Made by a program: the position numbers and the translations under genes
Assembly (NCBI RefSeq): GCF_900141805.1
Contig: NZ_FQYN01000006.1
Span: 186,001 to 250,000, forward strand
Source of the DNA: Hymenobacter daecheongensis DSM 21074
GTDB taxonomy: Bacteria > Bacteroidota > Bacteroidia > Cytophagales > Hymenobacteraceae
Length of the DNA stretch: 64,000 nucleotides
Direction: 5' to 3'
Part shown: piece by piece, positions 24,895-33,614 of the stretch
Layout: the number at the start of each line of letters is the position of its first letter
Numbering within the stretch: position 1 is the stretch's first letter
The notes under the pieces: model-generated
Seen by the model: only the letters and a program-made list of their open reading frames with translations
Databases searched by the model: none
What the model was told of the DNA's origin: nothing

Positions 24895-25860
24895 ATGACG
24901 CCCATTTCCCCTGAACTGGCCCAAGCTGCCCGCCTGCTGCGGGCCGATGAGCTGGTGGCCATTCCCACCGAAACCGTGTACGGGCTGGCCGGCAACATCT
25001 TCAGCCCCACGGCCATTGCCAAGATATTCGCCCTGAAGCAGCGGCCACTGTTCAACCCGCTGATTGTGCACATCCACTCCATCGGGCAGCTGCCGACGCT
25101 GGCCCGGCACGTGCCCGAAAAAGCGCAGCGGCTGGCGGCGGCGTTTTGGCCCGGCCCGCTCACGCTGGTGCTGAAAAAGCAGCCTAGCGTGCCCGACCTG
25201 ATTACGGCCGGCAAGGACACGGTGGCCGTGCGGATGCCAAACCACCCGCTGGTGCTGGCCTTGCTGCAGCAGGTGGGCTTCCCGCTGGCAGCCCCGAGCG
25301 CCAATCCGTTTGGCAGCATCAGCCCCACCCGCGCGGCGCACGTGGAGGAGTATTTCGGGGCCACGGGGCTGCTGGTGCTCGATGGGGGCGACTGTGCGCG
25401 GGGTATCGAGTCAACCATCGTCGGCTTCGACGACGACGACGAGCCGGTGGTGTACCGGCTGGGCTCTTTGGCGCTGGAAGAGATAGAGGCGGTGGTGGGG
25501 CCCGTGGCCCTCAACAACAAGAAGGAGACTGCGCCCGATGCGCCCGGGATGCTCAGCCGCCACTACGCTCCCGCCACGCCCACCCACCTGACGGCCGACC
25601 CGGCCGCCTTCATCGCCCCGCTGGCCGACAAGAAAATCGGTCTGCTGCTGTTTCGCCGAAAGCTGGACGCGCCCTTCGTGAAGCACCAGGTGGTACTATC
25701 GGAAGCCGGCGACCTGGGCGAGGCGGCCAACGGACTGTATGGGGCTCTGCACGCGCTGGATAAGCTGCAGCTGGATCTGATTGTGGCGGAAAGAATGCCC
25801 GACGCGGGGCTGGGAAAATCGATAAACGACCGGCTGGAGCGGGCCACGAAAACCCGCTAG
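24895..25860 (+). CDS. sua5: L-threonylcarbamoyladenylate synthase, Sua5 type
   Basis: 321 aa from ATG 24895 (ATG 24832 would add 21 residues). The YrdC domain covers residues 1-200, with LVAIPTETVYGLAGN, KQRPLFNPLIVHIHS and PSANPFGSISPT forming the nucleotide/threonine pocket. The linker APGMLSRHYAPATP and a C-terminal Sua5 domain (KIGLLLF..., AANGLYGALHALDKL) identify the long Sua5 type over the single-domain TsaC. It makes the threonylcarbamoyl-AMP used for t6A37 in tRNA. Confidence 0.94.
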   Translation: MTPISPELAQAARLLRADELVAIPTETVYGLAGNIFSPTAIAKIFALKQRPLFNPLIVHIHSIGQLPTLARHVPEKAQRLAAAFWPGPLTLVLKKQPSVPDLITAGKDTVAVRMPNHPLVLALLQQVGFPLAAPSANPFGSISPTRAAHVEEYFGATGLLVLDGGDCARGIESTIVGFDDDDEPVVYRLGSLALEEIEAVVGPVALNNKKETAPDAPGMLSRHYAPATPTHLTADPAAFIAPLADKKIGLLLFRRKLDAPFVKHQVVLSEAGDLGEAANGLYGALHALDKLQLDLIVAERMPDAGLGKSINDRLERATKTR

Positions 25861-25899
25861 CCAAATGCCTGACGCTGCCCTCTGAACCATCCGGCTGCC

Positions 25900-26742
25900 A
25901 TGAACCTATTTGCCAACCGCAAGCTGCTCATCGCCACCAAGCACGCCAAGGAGCGGGTGATGGCGCCCCTGCTGGAACCGGCCCTGGGCGTGCAGTGCTT
26001 CACCGATCCGGCCTTCGATACGGACGCCTTCGGCACATTTACGGCGGAGGTAGCAAGAGCCGGCGACCCGCTCACCACCGTACGACAGAAGTGTCTGCGG
26101 GCCCTGGAAGCCAACCACTGCGACCTGGGCGTGGCCAGTGAAGGCTCGTTTGGCCCGCACCCGGCCAGCCCGTTTGTGCGTGCCGACGAAGAGTGGGTGC
26201 TGCTGCTCGACCGGAAGCACAACCTGGAAATTACGGTGCGGGAAATAAGCCTGAATACCAACTTCAACGGCCAGACCGTGGCCAGCGAGGAGGCGCTGTG
26301 GGCCTTCGCCGACGCCGCGCTTTTTCCCTCCCACGGCCTGATTCTGCGCCGGGCCGCCGACGACCCCACTGGCATCATAAAGGGCATTACCACCTCGGAG
26401 CAGCTCCGCCGGGCCTTTCAGAAAATCTACGGCGAGAGCGGGTCGGCCTACGTCGAAACGGACATGCGGGCCCTGTACAACCCCACGCGCATGGCCGTGA
26501 TAGAAAAAGCCACCGCGGCTTTGGTAGCCAAAGCGCAGTCCTGCTGCCCGCAGTGCGCGATGCCGGGCTTCGGCATCACCGCTGCCCGGCGGGGGCTGGC
26601 GTGCGGCCTGTGCGGCAGCCCCACCCGCTCGGTGCGCAGCTACGAGTATGCCTGCCAGCACTGCGGCTTTGCCAAAGAAGAACTCTACCCGCACGCCAAA
26701 ACCAAGGAAGACCCTATGTACTGCGACTTCTGCAACCCGTGA
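25900..26742 (+). CDS. DUF6671-like zinc-ribbon protein
   Basis: 280 aa. The first about 200 residues are one globular domain (ATKHAKERVMAPLLEPALGV, GVASEGSFGPHP, EWVLLLDRKHNLEI, NGQTV...SHGLILRR) typical of DUF6671. The C-terminus holds paired zinc-ribbon Cys motifs: CPQC, CGLC, CQHC and CDFC. Function unknown. Starts 39 nt after sua5 and probably shares its transcript. Confidence 0.8.
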   Translation: MNLFANRKLLIATKHAKERVMAPLLEPALGVQCFTDPAFDTDAFGTFTAEVARAGDPLTTVRQKCLRALEANHCDLGVASEGSFGPHPASPFVRADEEWVLLLDRKHNLEITVREISLNTNFNGQTVASEEALWAFADAALFPSHGLILRRAADDPTGIIKGITTSEQLRRAFQKIYGESGSAYVETDMRALYNPTRMAVIEKATAALVAKAQSCCPQCAMPGFGITAARRGLACGLCGSPTRSVRSYEYACQHCGFAKEELYPHAKTKEDPMYCDFCNP

Positions 26743-26843
26743 GGCGGCAGAGCGGCTGGCGCTGGCAGCGTGAATGCTGCAGCAGGTGTAGCACCCGTGC
26801 CGGGGTAGGCGCGCCGCCACGCGTACGTCGTCGGCGGCAGCTG

Positions 26844-27692
26844 CTACGCCACCACCTCCGCCGCCGGGGCCGCACTAGCCGCCGCGGCCCCGGCGGCCTT
26901 CGGTGATACGTCAAAGAGGAACTCATTGAGCCGGGTCCTTAAATCGGCGGACGACAGATTGCGGAATACCTCGCCGCCGCGCACCAGCGACATCTGGCCG
27001 GTTTCCTCGCTCACCACCAGCACCACCGCGTCGGTCACTTCCGTCAGGCCGATGGCGGCACGGTGGCGCAGGCCCAGGGAGGCGGGCACGTCGGGGTTTT
27101 CGCTCACGGGCAGAATGCAGCGGGCAGCCTTGAGGCGGTTGTTGGCAATGATGACGGCCCCATCGTGCAGAGGGCTGGTTTTGTTGAAGATGGACATGAG
27201 CAGACGCTTGCTCACGGCGGCGTCGATCAGGTCGCCGGAGTCGGCGAAGAACTTCAGGTCGGAAGCCAGCTGGAAGGCAATGAGGGCACCGGTGTTTTTG
27301 CCGGCCAGGCTTTTGGCCGCCTCCACGAACGCCGTCACGCTCAGGCGCTCGGCAGGGGCTTCGCGCCGCCACGGGAAGCTCAGCATCCGGTCGAAGGCCG
27401 TGGCCTTGCCGATGGTGAGCAGAAAGCGCCGGATTTCCTGCTGAAACAGAATGATGCTGGCCAGCACGCCCACGCTCATAAACTGCCCCAGAATGCTGGT
27501 CAACAGCTCCATACCGGCTGCCTTCACTACTAAGTACAGCAGGTACACTGACATCAGCCCCAGAAAAACCTTCAGCGCCACGCTGCCCGTCAGCAGCTTA
27601 TACAGCTGATAAAACAGCATAGTCACCAGCACCACGTCCACGACGTCGATCCAGCCAATGCGCAGGAAGCCGATGCTGAAGGAGCTGGTCAC
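26844..27692 (-). CDS. cdaA: Membrane diadenylate cyclase CdaA
   Basis: 282 aa from GTG 27692, which forms a GTGA overlap with the folP stop. An upstream in-frame start would lie in folP and was rejected. Three N-terminal membrane helices (DVVLVTMLFYQLYKLL; VFLGLMSVYLLYLVV; ILGQFMSVGVLASIILF) precede the DAC domain with the catalytic DGAVII and RHRAAIG motifs. It makes c-di-AMP from two ATP. The C-terminal tail is Ala-rich. The order folP-cdaA is common in Bacteroidota. Confidence 0.94.
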   Translation of the reverse strand: MTSSFSIGFLRIGWIDVVDVVLVTMLFYQLYKLLTGSVALKVFLGLMSVYLLYLVVKAAGMELLTSILGQFMSVGVLASIILFQQEIRRFLLTIGKATAFDRMLSFPWRREAPAERLSVTAFVEAAKSLAGKNTGALIAFQLASDLKFFADSGDLIDAAVSKRLLMSIFNKTSPLHDGAVIIANNRLKAARCILPVSENPDVPASLGLRHRAAIGLTEVTDAVVLVVSEETGQMSLVRGGEVFRNLSSADLRTRLNEFLFDVSPKAAGAAAASAAPAAEVVA

Positions 27693-28582
27693 GGGGAGGG
27701 GGGAGAAGAGTACGTGTTGGCCACGAGGCGGATGGTTTGCACGGCCTCGGCTACATCGTGTACGCGCAGCAGGCACGCGCCGTTGAGCAGCGCCATCGTA
27801 TTCACGGCCACCGTGCCGGGCAGCGCAGCCTCGGGCGTGAGGCCCAGCGGCCGGTAGAGCATGGCCTTGCGCGAGAGGCCCGCCAGCACGGGCAGCCCAA
27901 ACAGCTGCAGCTCGCGCAGGCGGCCCAGCAGCTCGTGGTTTTGGGCCGCGTTTTTGGCGAAGCCGAAGCCGGGGTCCAGCACCACATCCACCACGCCGGC
28001 GGCGCGCAGGGCGGCCAGCTTGTCGCGGAAGTAGCGCACCAACTCCGGCACCAGCCCATCGGGGTAGTCGGTGAGGGTGGCCATGGTTTGGGGGGTGCCG
28101 CGCAGATGCATGAGCACGTAGGGCACCTGCAGGCGGCCGGCGGTGGCAAACATATCCGCGTCCAGCTCACCGCCGCCGATGTCGTTGATAATGTCGGCGC
28201 CGGCAGCTACGGCGGCGGCGGCCACGCTGGCGCGGAAGGTATCGACGGACAGAAAGGCCGCCGGAAAGGCCCGGCGCACGGCGGCCAGGGCCGGCAGCAG
28301 GCGCTGCTTTTCTTCTTCTTCGGAAATGTGCTCGGCCCCTGGGCGCGAGGAATAGCCGCCCAGATCGAGCACGGCGGCCCCGGCCTGGAGCATGGCCTCG
28401 GCCCGGCGCAGCAGGTCGGCATGGTCAGCCTGGGGCGCTACGCGGCTGGCGGCGAAGAACGAATCAGGAGTCAGATTGAGAATTCCCATCACCTGGGGTC
28501 GGCGCAGATCGAGCACGCGCCCACCAGGGCAACGCAGGGTTTGCCTCGGGGAAAAACATGTATCTTTCGCGGCCTGGAGCAT
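27689..28582 (-). CDS. folP: Dihydropteroate synthase
   Basis: 297 aa. Canonical DHPS blocks: VMGILNLTPDSFF (residues 31-43), GAAVLDLGGYSSRPGA, FLSVDTFRASVA, DIINDIGGG, LMHLRGTPQTM, VLDPGFGFAKN and GLSRKAML. It joins DHPP to p-aminobenzoate in folate synthesis. First gene of a two-gene unit with cdaA. Its start at 28582 diverges from the DUF1599 gene, with a palindromic repeat in the gap. Confidence 0.96.
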   Translation of the reverse strand: MLQAAKDTCFSPRQTLRCPGGRVLDLRRPQVMGILNLTPDSFFAASRVAPQADHADLLRRAEAMLQAGAAVLDLGGYSSRPGAEHISEEEEKQRLLPALAAVRRAFPAAFLSVDTFRASVAAAAVAAGADIINDIGGGELDADMFATAGRLQVPYVLMHLRGTPQTMATLTDYPDGLVPELVRYFRDKLAALRAAGVVDVVLDPGFGFAKNAAQNHELLGRLRELQLFGLPVLAGLSRKAMLYRPLGLTPEAALPGTVAVNTMALLNGACLLRVHDVAEAVQTIRLVANTYSSPPSP

Positions 28583-28637
28583 GGTTTCGGGCTTTTGTCG
28601 GCTGGTTTTGGGCAGAGTTGTTAGTCACATTAGTGAC

Positions 28638-28739
28638 TGTCATCCTGAGCTTGCGAAGGACCTTATCACGCCAGCACAAGTCGTTGGTTCGATTGTCGTC
28701 CAACTGGCATAAGGTCCTTCGCTTTGCTCAGGATGACAG
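28638..28739. repeat. Palindromic repeat, GTCAT family copy B
   Basis: Arms 28638-28666 and 28710-28739 (TGTCATCCTGAGC... with a small internal length difference, AAA versus TT). It lies in the 5' leader of the DUF1599 gene, 50 nt before its start. A separate small palindrome AGTCAC-ATTA-GTGACT (28623-28638) abuts its left end, and GAC is repeated on both sides. Confidence 0.82.
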
Positions 28740-28788
28740 ACGGTATTTACCCCAAAAAGTCGTTCTTCAACAAAATAGGCTGAAAATT

Positions 28789-29343
28789 TTGAGTAACCAA
28801 ACCCAGCACGAGTACGACCGGGTTATCGGGCAGTGCCGGACGTTGTTTCTGGCCAAAACCCACGACTACGGCACGGCGTGGCGCATCATGCGCCTGCCCA
28901 GCATCACCGACCAGATTTACATCAAGGCCCAGCGCATCCGCTCCATTCAGGAGAAGGGCCTGCAGCTGGTGGCCGATGGTGTGGACGAGGAGTTCGTGGC
29001 CATCATCAACTACTGCGTTATTGCCCTCATGCAATTGCGCCTGCCCGCCGACGCCCCCCTCGACCTGGACCCCGCCGACGTGGCCCGTGCCTACGACGAG
29101 CAGATTGAGGAAAACCGCCGCCTGCTGTTTGCCAAAAACCACGACTACGGCGAGGCCTGGCGGCAGATGCGCATCGAAAGCATCACCGATATCATTCTGA
29201 TGAAGCTGCACCGCACCAAGCAGATTGAGGACCTGGCCGGCGCCACGCGCGTATCGGAAGGAGTGGAGGCCAACTACCGTGACATGCTGAACTACGCCGT
29301 ATTTGTGCTCATCAAAAGGGAGCTTGGGGGCTTGGGGTCTTAG
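28789..29343 (+). CDS. DUF1599 nucleotide-modification-associated protein
   Basis: 184 aa read from TTG 28789 (MSNQTQHEYDRVIGQCRTLF), because no ATG occurs in frame between the repeat and the conserved region. Two tandem copies of the DUF1599 motif are visible: LAKTHDYGTAWRIMRLPSIT and FAKNHDYGEAWRQMRIESIT, each followed by a helix with KAQRIRSIQ or KLHRTKQIE. The duplicated helical fold is thought to act in nucleotide or base metabolism. The C-terminal LGGLGS residues lie inside another repeat. Confidence 0.82.
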   Translation: MSNQTQHEYDRVIGQCRTLFLAKTHDYGTAWRIMRLPSITDQIYIKAQRIRSIQEKGLQLVADGVDEEFVAIINYCVIALMQLRLPADAPLDLDPADVARAYDEQIEENRRLLFAKNHDYGEAWRQMRIESITDIILMKLHRTKQIEDLAGATRVSEGVEANYRDMLNYAVFVLIKRELGGLGS

Positions 29344-29470
29344 GGTCTTGGCTTTTGACGAAGTACCTTCGAGCAGCCGCAGTTTTTCATCCTTGACGGC
29401 GGTCTGCCCGTAAGCCTGAGGCTATAAGCGTTCCGACCTTACACCCAAGACCCTAAGTTCCTAAGACCCC
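29334..29470. repeat. Imperfect inverted repeat of AAGACCC type
   Basis: Left arm 29334-29351 (GGGGTCTTAGGGTCTTGG) and right arm 29445-29470 (CCAAGACCCTAAGTTCCTAAGACCCC) are complementary apart from an 8-nt insertion in the right arm. It begins inside the last codons of the DUF1599 gene and ends 9 nt before the DoxX gene. Possibly a two-way terminator. Confidence 0.65.
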
Positions 29471-29479
29471 AAAAACCGA

Positions 29480-30580
29480 ATGAAACTTATCACCCGTATC
29501 TGCTGGCTGCTGCTGGGCGCTGTATTTATCTTCTCGGGCCTGATCAAGCTCAACGACCCCGTAGGGACGGCGCTGAAGCTGGAGGAATACTTCGACGTGT
29601 TTGCCGAAGATTTTGGCCGGTTTTTTCTGGTGTTTAAGGGCAGTGCCCGCACCATTTCCATCGTTCTCAGCTCTTTGGAGGTAGTGCTGGGCGTGGCGCT
29701 GCTGCTGCGCTGGTATCTGCGCAAAACCATGTGGGTGCTGCTGGTGCTGCTGGTGTTTTTCGGCTTCCTCACGTTCTACTCGGCCGCCTTCAACAAGGTG
29801 ACCGACTGCGGCTGCTTCGGCGACTTCATCAAGCTCACGCCCTGGACTTCGTTTGCCAAGGATATGGTTCTGCTGGGGCTGTGGCTGGTGGTGTTCTTCA
29901 ATGTGCGCTACCTGCGCCGGGTATTTGCCAGCGGGCAGCTGGGCGTGATGTACATCACGCTGGCCGCGGCCATTGCCATCGGCATTGGGGTGCGGGCGCT
30001 GGGTCACTTGCCGTATTTCGATTTTCTGCCCTACAAAGTCGGCAACGATATTGGCAAGCTGATGCAGGCCTCGGAGCCGATGCGCTACAAGTACATTATG
30101 GAGCGCAACGGCGAAACCAAGGAGTTCACCGAATATCCCACCGACTCGACCTGGAAGTACAAGCAGATGGTGAGCCTGAACCCCGAAGCCGGCCCCAAAA
30201 TCACCGATTTCCGGGTCTGGAACGATGCCGGCGACTACACCCAGGAGCTGCTGAAGGGCAACAAGCTGGTGCTCATCGTGCAGGGCACGGAAAAAGCCGA
30301 CCGCGACCGGTTCCTGCTCATCAACCAATTGATGCTCTCGGCTGACTCGTCGAAGAAGAAAATCACGCCGCTGATTATCACCAGCAGCAGCCCCGCCGAC
30401 TTCGACGCCTTCCGCCACGATGTGAACCTGTCGGCCCCTTTCTACTACGCCGATGCGACGGTGCTCAAATCCATGATCCGCTCCAACCCCGGCTTCATTC
30501 TGCTGCAGAATGGCGTGGTGAAAGGCAAGTACCACTACCACGATATCCCAACCCGCGGCAAGCTGGAGGAGCTGTTGTAG
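29480..30580 (+). CDS. DoxX/MauE-like membrane protein with C-terminal thioredoxin-like part
   Basis: 366 aa. Residues 1-190 contain four membrane helices with DoxX features (FIFSGLIKLNDPVGTALKLEEYF) and a conserved Cys pair in TDCGCFGDF between helices 3 and 4. The C-terminal half (KLVLIVQGTEKADRD, FILLQNGVVKGKYH) resembles a thioredoxin-like fold lacking a clear CxxC. Corresponds to the BT_3928 family of Bacteroidota. Probably takes part in envelope redox chemistry; function not established. Confidence 0.87.
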   Translation: MKLITRICWLLLGAVFIFSGLIKLNDPVGTALKLEEYFDVFAEDFGRFFLVFKGSARTISIVLSSLEVVLGVALLLRWYLRKTMWVLLVLLVFFGFLTFYSAAFNKVTDCGCFGDFIKLTPWTSFAKDMVLLGLWLVVFFNVRYLRRVFASGQLGVMYITLAAAIAIGIGVRALGHLPYFDFLPYKVGNDIGKLMQASEPMRYKYIMERNGETKEFTEYPTDSTWKYKQMVSLNPEAGPKITDFRVWNDAGDYTQELLKGNKLVLIVQGTEKADRDRFLLINQLMLSADSSKKKITPLIITSSSPADFDAFRHDVNLSAPFYYADATVLKSMIRSNPGFILLQNGVVKGKYHYHDIPTRGKLEELL

Positions 30581-30587
30581 GGTGTGG

Positions 30588-30707
30588 GCTAAAATAGAAC
30601 GTCATACCGAGCGAAGCCGAGGTATCTCGCGTGCTTCGTTGGATTACTACTCAACGGTCAGCACGCGAGATACCTCGGCTTCGCTCGGTATGACGTTCTG
30701 CTAAAAT
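30588..30707. mobile_element. MITE-like element with perfect 39-bp inverted repeats and 8-bp target duplication (copy C)
   Basis: Terminal inverted repeats 30596-30634 and 30661-30699 are identical over 39 bp, starting AGAACGTCATACCGAGCG. The unit is 104 bp. It is flanked on both sides by GCTAAAAT (30588-30595 and 30700-30707), exactly abutting the arms. This is the expected mark of a non-autonomous transposition. No transposase gene is in the window. It shares the GTCATnSYGAG tip with copies A, B and D. Confidence 0.85.
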
Positions 30708-30718
30708 CCCCTCTCCCC

Positions 30719-31774
30719 ATGATTTTCTTCCTGCTGCGGCGCCTGGCGCAAGGTGTATTGGTGCTGCTGGGCGTGGCTCTCACGGTGTTCTTCCTGTTCA
30801 CGGTGCTGCCCGGCGACCCGGTGGCGCTGCTGGCTGGCCAACGCTCCGATGCCGCCACCCGCGCCGCCATTGCCGCCGACCTCGGCCTCGACCAGCCTGT
30901 GCCCGTGCAGCTGGCTGGCTACCTGAACGACGTATCGCCGCTAGGCCTGCACCCGCGCGACTCGGCCGGCGTGGCCAAATACGGCGGCGTGGCCCTGCTA
31001 CCACTGGGGGAAAAATCCCTGGTGCTGAAAACGCCGTACCTGCGCCGCTCTTTCCAGAGCAATAAAGACGTGCTCAGCATCCTGCTCGACCACTTCACGG
31101 GCACGCTCTGGCTGGCGCTGGCTGCCATGCTGCTGGCGGCGGTGCTGGGCATCGGGTTCGGCGTAGTAGCCGCGCTGAAACCCCATTCCTGGCTCGACCG
31201 CGCCCTGATTACGACTTCCGTGCTGGGCATTTCGGTGCCTTCCTTCGTGGCCGGTATCCTCATTGCCATGACGTTCGGCTTCTACTGGAGCCACTGGACC
31301 GGCCTGAACCTCACCGGCCAGCTCTACGAAACCGACCCCTTCACCGGCCGCCACCTGGTGCTGCGCAACCTGGTGCTGCCGGCCTTCGCGCTGGGCATCC
31401 GGCCGCTGGCCGTCATCACCCAGCTCACGCGCAGCTCCATGCTCGACGTGCTCAGCCAGGACTACATCCGCACGGCCCGCGCCAAGGGCCTTTCCGGCTA
31501 CCAAACGGTGATGGGCCACGCGCTGAAAAATGCGCTGAACCCGGTCATTACGGCCGTATCGGGCTGGCTGGCCTCGCTTATGGCCGGCGCATTCTTCATC
31601 GAGTACATTTTCAACTGGAAAGGCTTGGGCACCGTAACGCTGCAGGCCGTTCAAAGCCTGGATTTCCCCATCGTAATGGGGGCCACCATATTCATTGCCT
31701 TCCTCTTCGTGGTCGTCAATATCGTAGTAGACGTGCTCTACGCCGTACTGGACCCGCGGGTAAAACTCAGTTGA
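30719..31774 (+). CDS. ABC transporter permease, DppB/OppB family
   Basis: 351 aa, six membrane helices. The N-terminal signature FFLFTVLPGDPVALLAGQ and the EAA-type cytoplasmic loop (SQDYIRTARAKGLSGYQTVMGHALKNALNPV) are diagnostic of peptide/nickel-type importers. It is isolated from its usual partners here, a normal situation in Bacteroidota. It starts 12 nt after the MITE target duplication. Confidence 0.92.
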   Translation: MIFFLLRRLAQGVLVLLGVALTVFFLFTVLPGDPVALLAGQRSDAATRAAIAADLGLDQPVPVQLAGYLNDVSPLGLHPRDSAGVAKYGGVALLPLGEKSLVLKTPYLRRSFQSNKDVLSILLDHFTGTLWLALAAMLLAAVLGIGFGVVAALKPHSWLDRALITTSVLGISVPSFVAGILIAMTFGFYWSHWTGLNLTGQLYETDPFTGRHLVLRNLVLPAFALGIRPLAVITQLTRSSMLDVLSQDYIRTARAKGLSGYQTVMGHALKNALNPVITAVSGWLASLMAGAFFIEYIFNWKGLGTVTLQAVQSLDFPIVMGATIFIAFLFVVVNIVVDVLYAVLDPRVKLS

Positions 31775-31811
31775 TGTGCTGATAATGAAGCCGTTTGGAA
31801 AGTTTATTGCC

Positions 31812-31906
31812 CGTCATGCTGAGCTTGTCGAAGCATCTCTACCGCTTCGTTGCAATACTAATCAGGCGAAGCGGTAGAGAGATGCTTCGACAAGCTCAGC
31901 ATGACG
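31812..31906. repeat. Palindromic repeat, GTCAT family copy D
   Basis: Arms 31812-31849 and 31867-31906 (CGTCATGCTGAGCTTGTCGA... and its complement) match, except for a 2-nt CT expansion in the right arm. 95 bp long. No convincing target duplication was found. Confidence 0.82.
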
Positions 31907-32025
31907 TTCGGGTTAGTATTGAAGACTTTCTAAATAGCTTCAATCGTTGAAATACGAACGCATCTGTGTTGTCCATACTGCTTACGTCAACACATCAAAA
32001 AATCAGCACATCAGCAAATCAAACA

Positions 32026-32547
32026 ATGCGTCTTTACCTAATCGGAATGCCTGGGGCGGGCAAAACTACGCTGGGCCGCGCCCTGGCCACGGCGCTGGAA
32101 CTGCCCTTCTTCGATCTGGATGAGGAGATAGTCCGGCAGGAGGGCCGGAGCGTGGCGGAGGTGTTTCAGACCGAAGGCGAAGTCTATTTTCGCTGCCGCG
32201 AGGCGGAAGTGCTGCGCGAATTGGTGGAGCGGCAGCCGCGCCTGGTGTTGGCCACCGGCGGCGGCACGCCCTGCTTCCACCACAACCTGGAGCTGCTGCT
32301 CGAAACCGGCCTAACGCTGTATCTGGCCGTACCCCTGCCCGAGCTGGTGCGCCGTCTGCACGAGTCGGCCGCCGCCCGCCCGCTGCTGGCCCAGCTCTCC
32401 GACGTGGCCGCGCTGGAGGCCCGGCTGCACGAAACCTTAGCCGCCCGCCAGCGGTTTTACGACCGAGCCCCGCTCCGTTGCGCCGCGCCCACCTGCACCG
32501 TGGAAGCAGTTCTGCACCTGCTCGCCACCTACCAGGCTAGCGCCTGA
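32026..32547 (+). CDS. aroK: Shikimate kinase
   Basis: 173 aa from ATG 32026. P-loop GMPGAGKTTLGRALA at residues 6-20, FFDLDEEI (shikimate-binding Asp), YFRCREAEVL, LATGGGTPC and LID Arg in AARPLL. Phosphorylates shikimate in aromatic amino-acid synthesis. An upstream in-frame start at 31966 was rejected as it precedes the family N-terminus by 20 residues. Confidence 0.95.
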   Translation: MRLYLIGMPGAGKTTLGRALATALELPFFDLDEEIVRQEGRSVAEVFQTEGEVYFRCREAEVLRELVERQPRLVLATGGGTPCFHHNLELLLETGLTLYLAVPLPELVRRLHESAAARPLLAQLSDVAALEARLHETLAARQRFYDRAPLRCAAPTCTVEAVLHLLATYQASA

Positions 32548-32593
32548 CAGAGGCATCAGTTGGTCTTTGGCGCAGCATTTGCGCGGTGCTGCG

Positions 32594-32601
32594 TACTTTT
32601 G
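32594..32601 (+). promoter_or_regulatory. Bacteroidota -7 element upstream of fatty-acid hydroxylase gene
   Basis: TACTTTTG fits TAnnTTTG. TTTGG at 32566-32570 is a -33 candidate with a spacer of about 24 nt. The start at 32627 lies 25 nt downstream, supporting that ATG over the one at 32567. Confidence 0.55.
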
Positions 32602-32626
32602 CTCCCTAATCAGCCCGTGTATTCCC

Positions 32627-33304
32627 ATGAATTCCGCTTCCGCTGCTGCCACCGATATGTACCCAACGCCGGCAAAAGAGCCTGCGCTGGTCAAGCCTAA
32701 GCACAAAGGTTCAGCCGTTCTGTTCAAAAACCCCGTTCTGGAGCGGCTGTCGCATACGCATATTGCGCTGCCGGTTTCCATTTTTCTGCTAACGGCTCTG
32801 GTCAGCCTGTATTATGGCCTGAAAAACGACTTTATCGGCGGCGCTTCGGCCTTCGGCCTGTTTCTGGCGGGCTGGTTCCTGTTCACGTTCGTGGAGTACG
32901 CCATGCACCGCTACCTCTATCATATTCCGGCTACCACACCCAAGCGCGTCAAGTTTCAGTACACCATGCACGGCGTACACCACGAGTTTCCGAAGGATAA
33001 GACGCGACTGGCCATGCCGCCTATCATCACCGTGTTTGTCGCCTCGCTGCTGTTTTTCATCTTCCGGTTTATATTTGGCAGCCATGCCTTTGGCGTGCTG
33101 GCCGGCTTCACTTTTGGCTATGCGCTCTACCTGTTCGTGCACTACGCCATTCATGCCTACGCGCCACCCAAAAACTTCCTGAAAGTGTGGTGGCATCACC
33201 ACGCCCAGCATCATTACCGGCAAGATGAAATTGCTTTCGGCGTATCCAGCACGCTCTGGGACCACATCATCGGCACCATGCCCGACAAGCCGGCAAAAAG
33301 CTAA
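32627..33304 (+). CDS. Sterol-desaturase/fatty-acid hydroxylase family membrane protein
   Basis: 225 aa with about four membrane helices. The di-iron His clusters are HRYLYH, HGVHHEF, HYAIHAY and HHHAQHHYRQ. The order and spacing resemble fatty-acid 2-hydroxylases that act on ceramides, consistent with sphingolipid-making Bacteroidota. The substrate is inferred, not shown. Confidence 0.9.
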   Translation: MNSASAAATDMYPTPAKEPALVKPKHKGSAVLFKNPVLERLSHTHIALPVSIFLLTALVSLYYGLKNDFIGGASAFGLFLAGWFLFTFVEYAMHRYLYHIPATTPKRVKFQYTMHGVHHEFPKDKTRLAMPPIITVFVASLLFFIFRFIFGSHAFGVLAGFTFGYALYLFVHYAIHAYAPPKNFLKVWWHHHAQHHYRQDEIAFGVSSTLWDHIIGTMPDKPAKS

Positions 33305-33328
33305 CCCCGCCACCCGTATCATCTTCAG

Positions 33329-33358
33329 AGCCTGACCTGTTATGGGTCAGGCTTTTTG
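33329..33358 (+). terminator. Rho-independent terminator
   Basis: AGCCTGACC and GGTCAGGCT arms around TGTTATG, followed by TTTTG. 25 nt after the hydroxylase stop. The following about 180 nt are markedly AT-rich and contain no gene. Confidence 0.85.
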
Positions 33359-33509
33359 TCGTTTATATAGGCCCGAATCTATGTTTAAAACTGTTTTTGT
33401 GAGGTTATTCTGCTATGAAATGAATATAACTATGATGATAAAATGATGTCATGTTAATGGTTTTTGTCATAATTATTTTCATATAGACTATATATTATGC
33501 AGATGTATA

Positions 33510-33541
33510 TTGCTTATTAAATAGATAATAGTATAATTTTG
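33510..33541 (+). promoter_or_regulatory. Bacteroidota-type promoter for T9SS cargo gene
   Basis: TTG at 33510-33512, a 21-nt spacer and TAATTTTG at 33534-33541 match the TTG-N21-TAnnTTTG pattern, in an AT-rich tract. Predicted leader of about 65 nt before ATG 33615. Confidence 0.7.
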
Positions 33542-33614
33542 ATTCAAAGTCGTTATGCTTCCGCATTGCGCTGAAGCTGCGCTTGGGTCTTCTTGTCAAC
33601 TCTATCTGGATCCT

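Noticed and set aside
27693..27776. Longer CdaA N-terminus
   Set aside because: It lies within folP coding sequence and encodes Arg/Pro-rich residues before the first membrane helix. The GTGA overlap gives a natural start.
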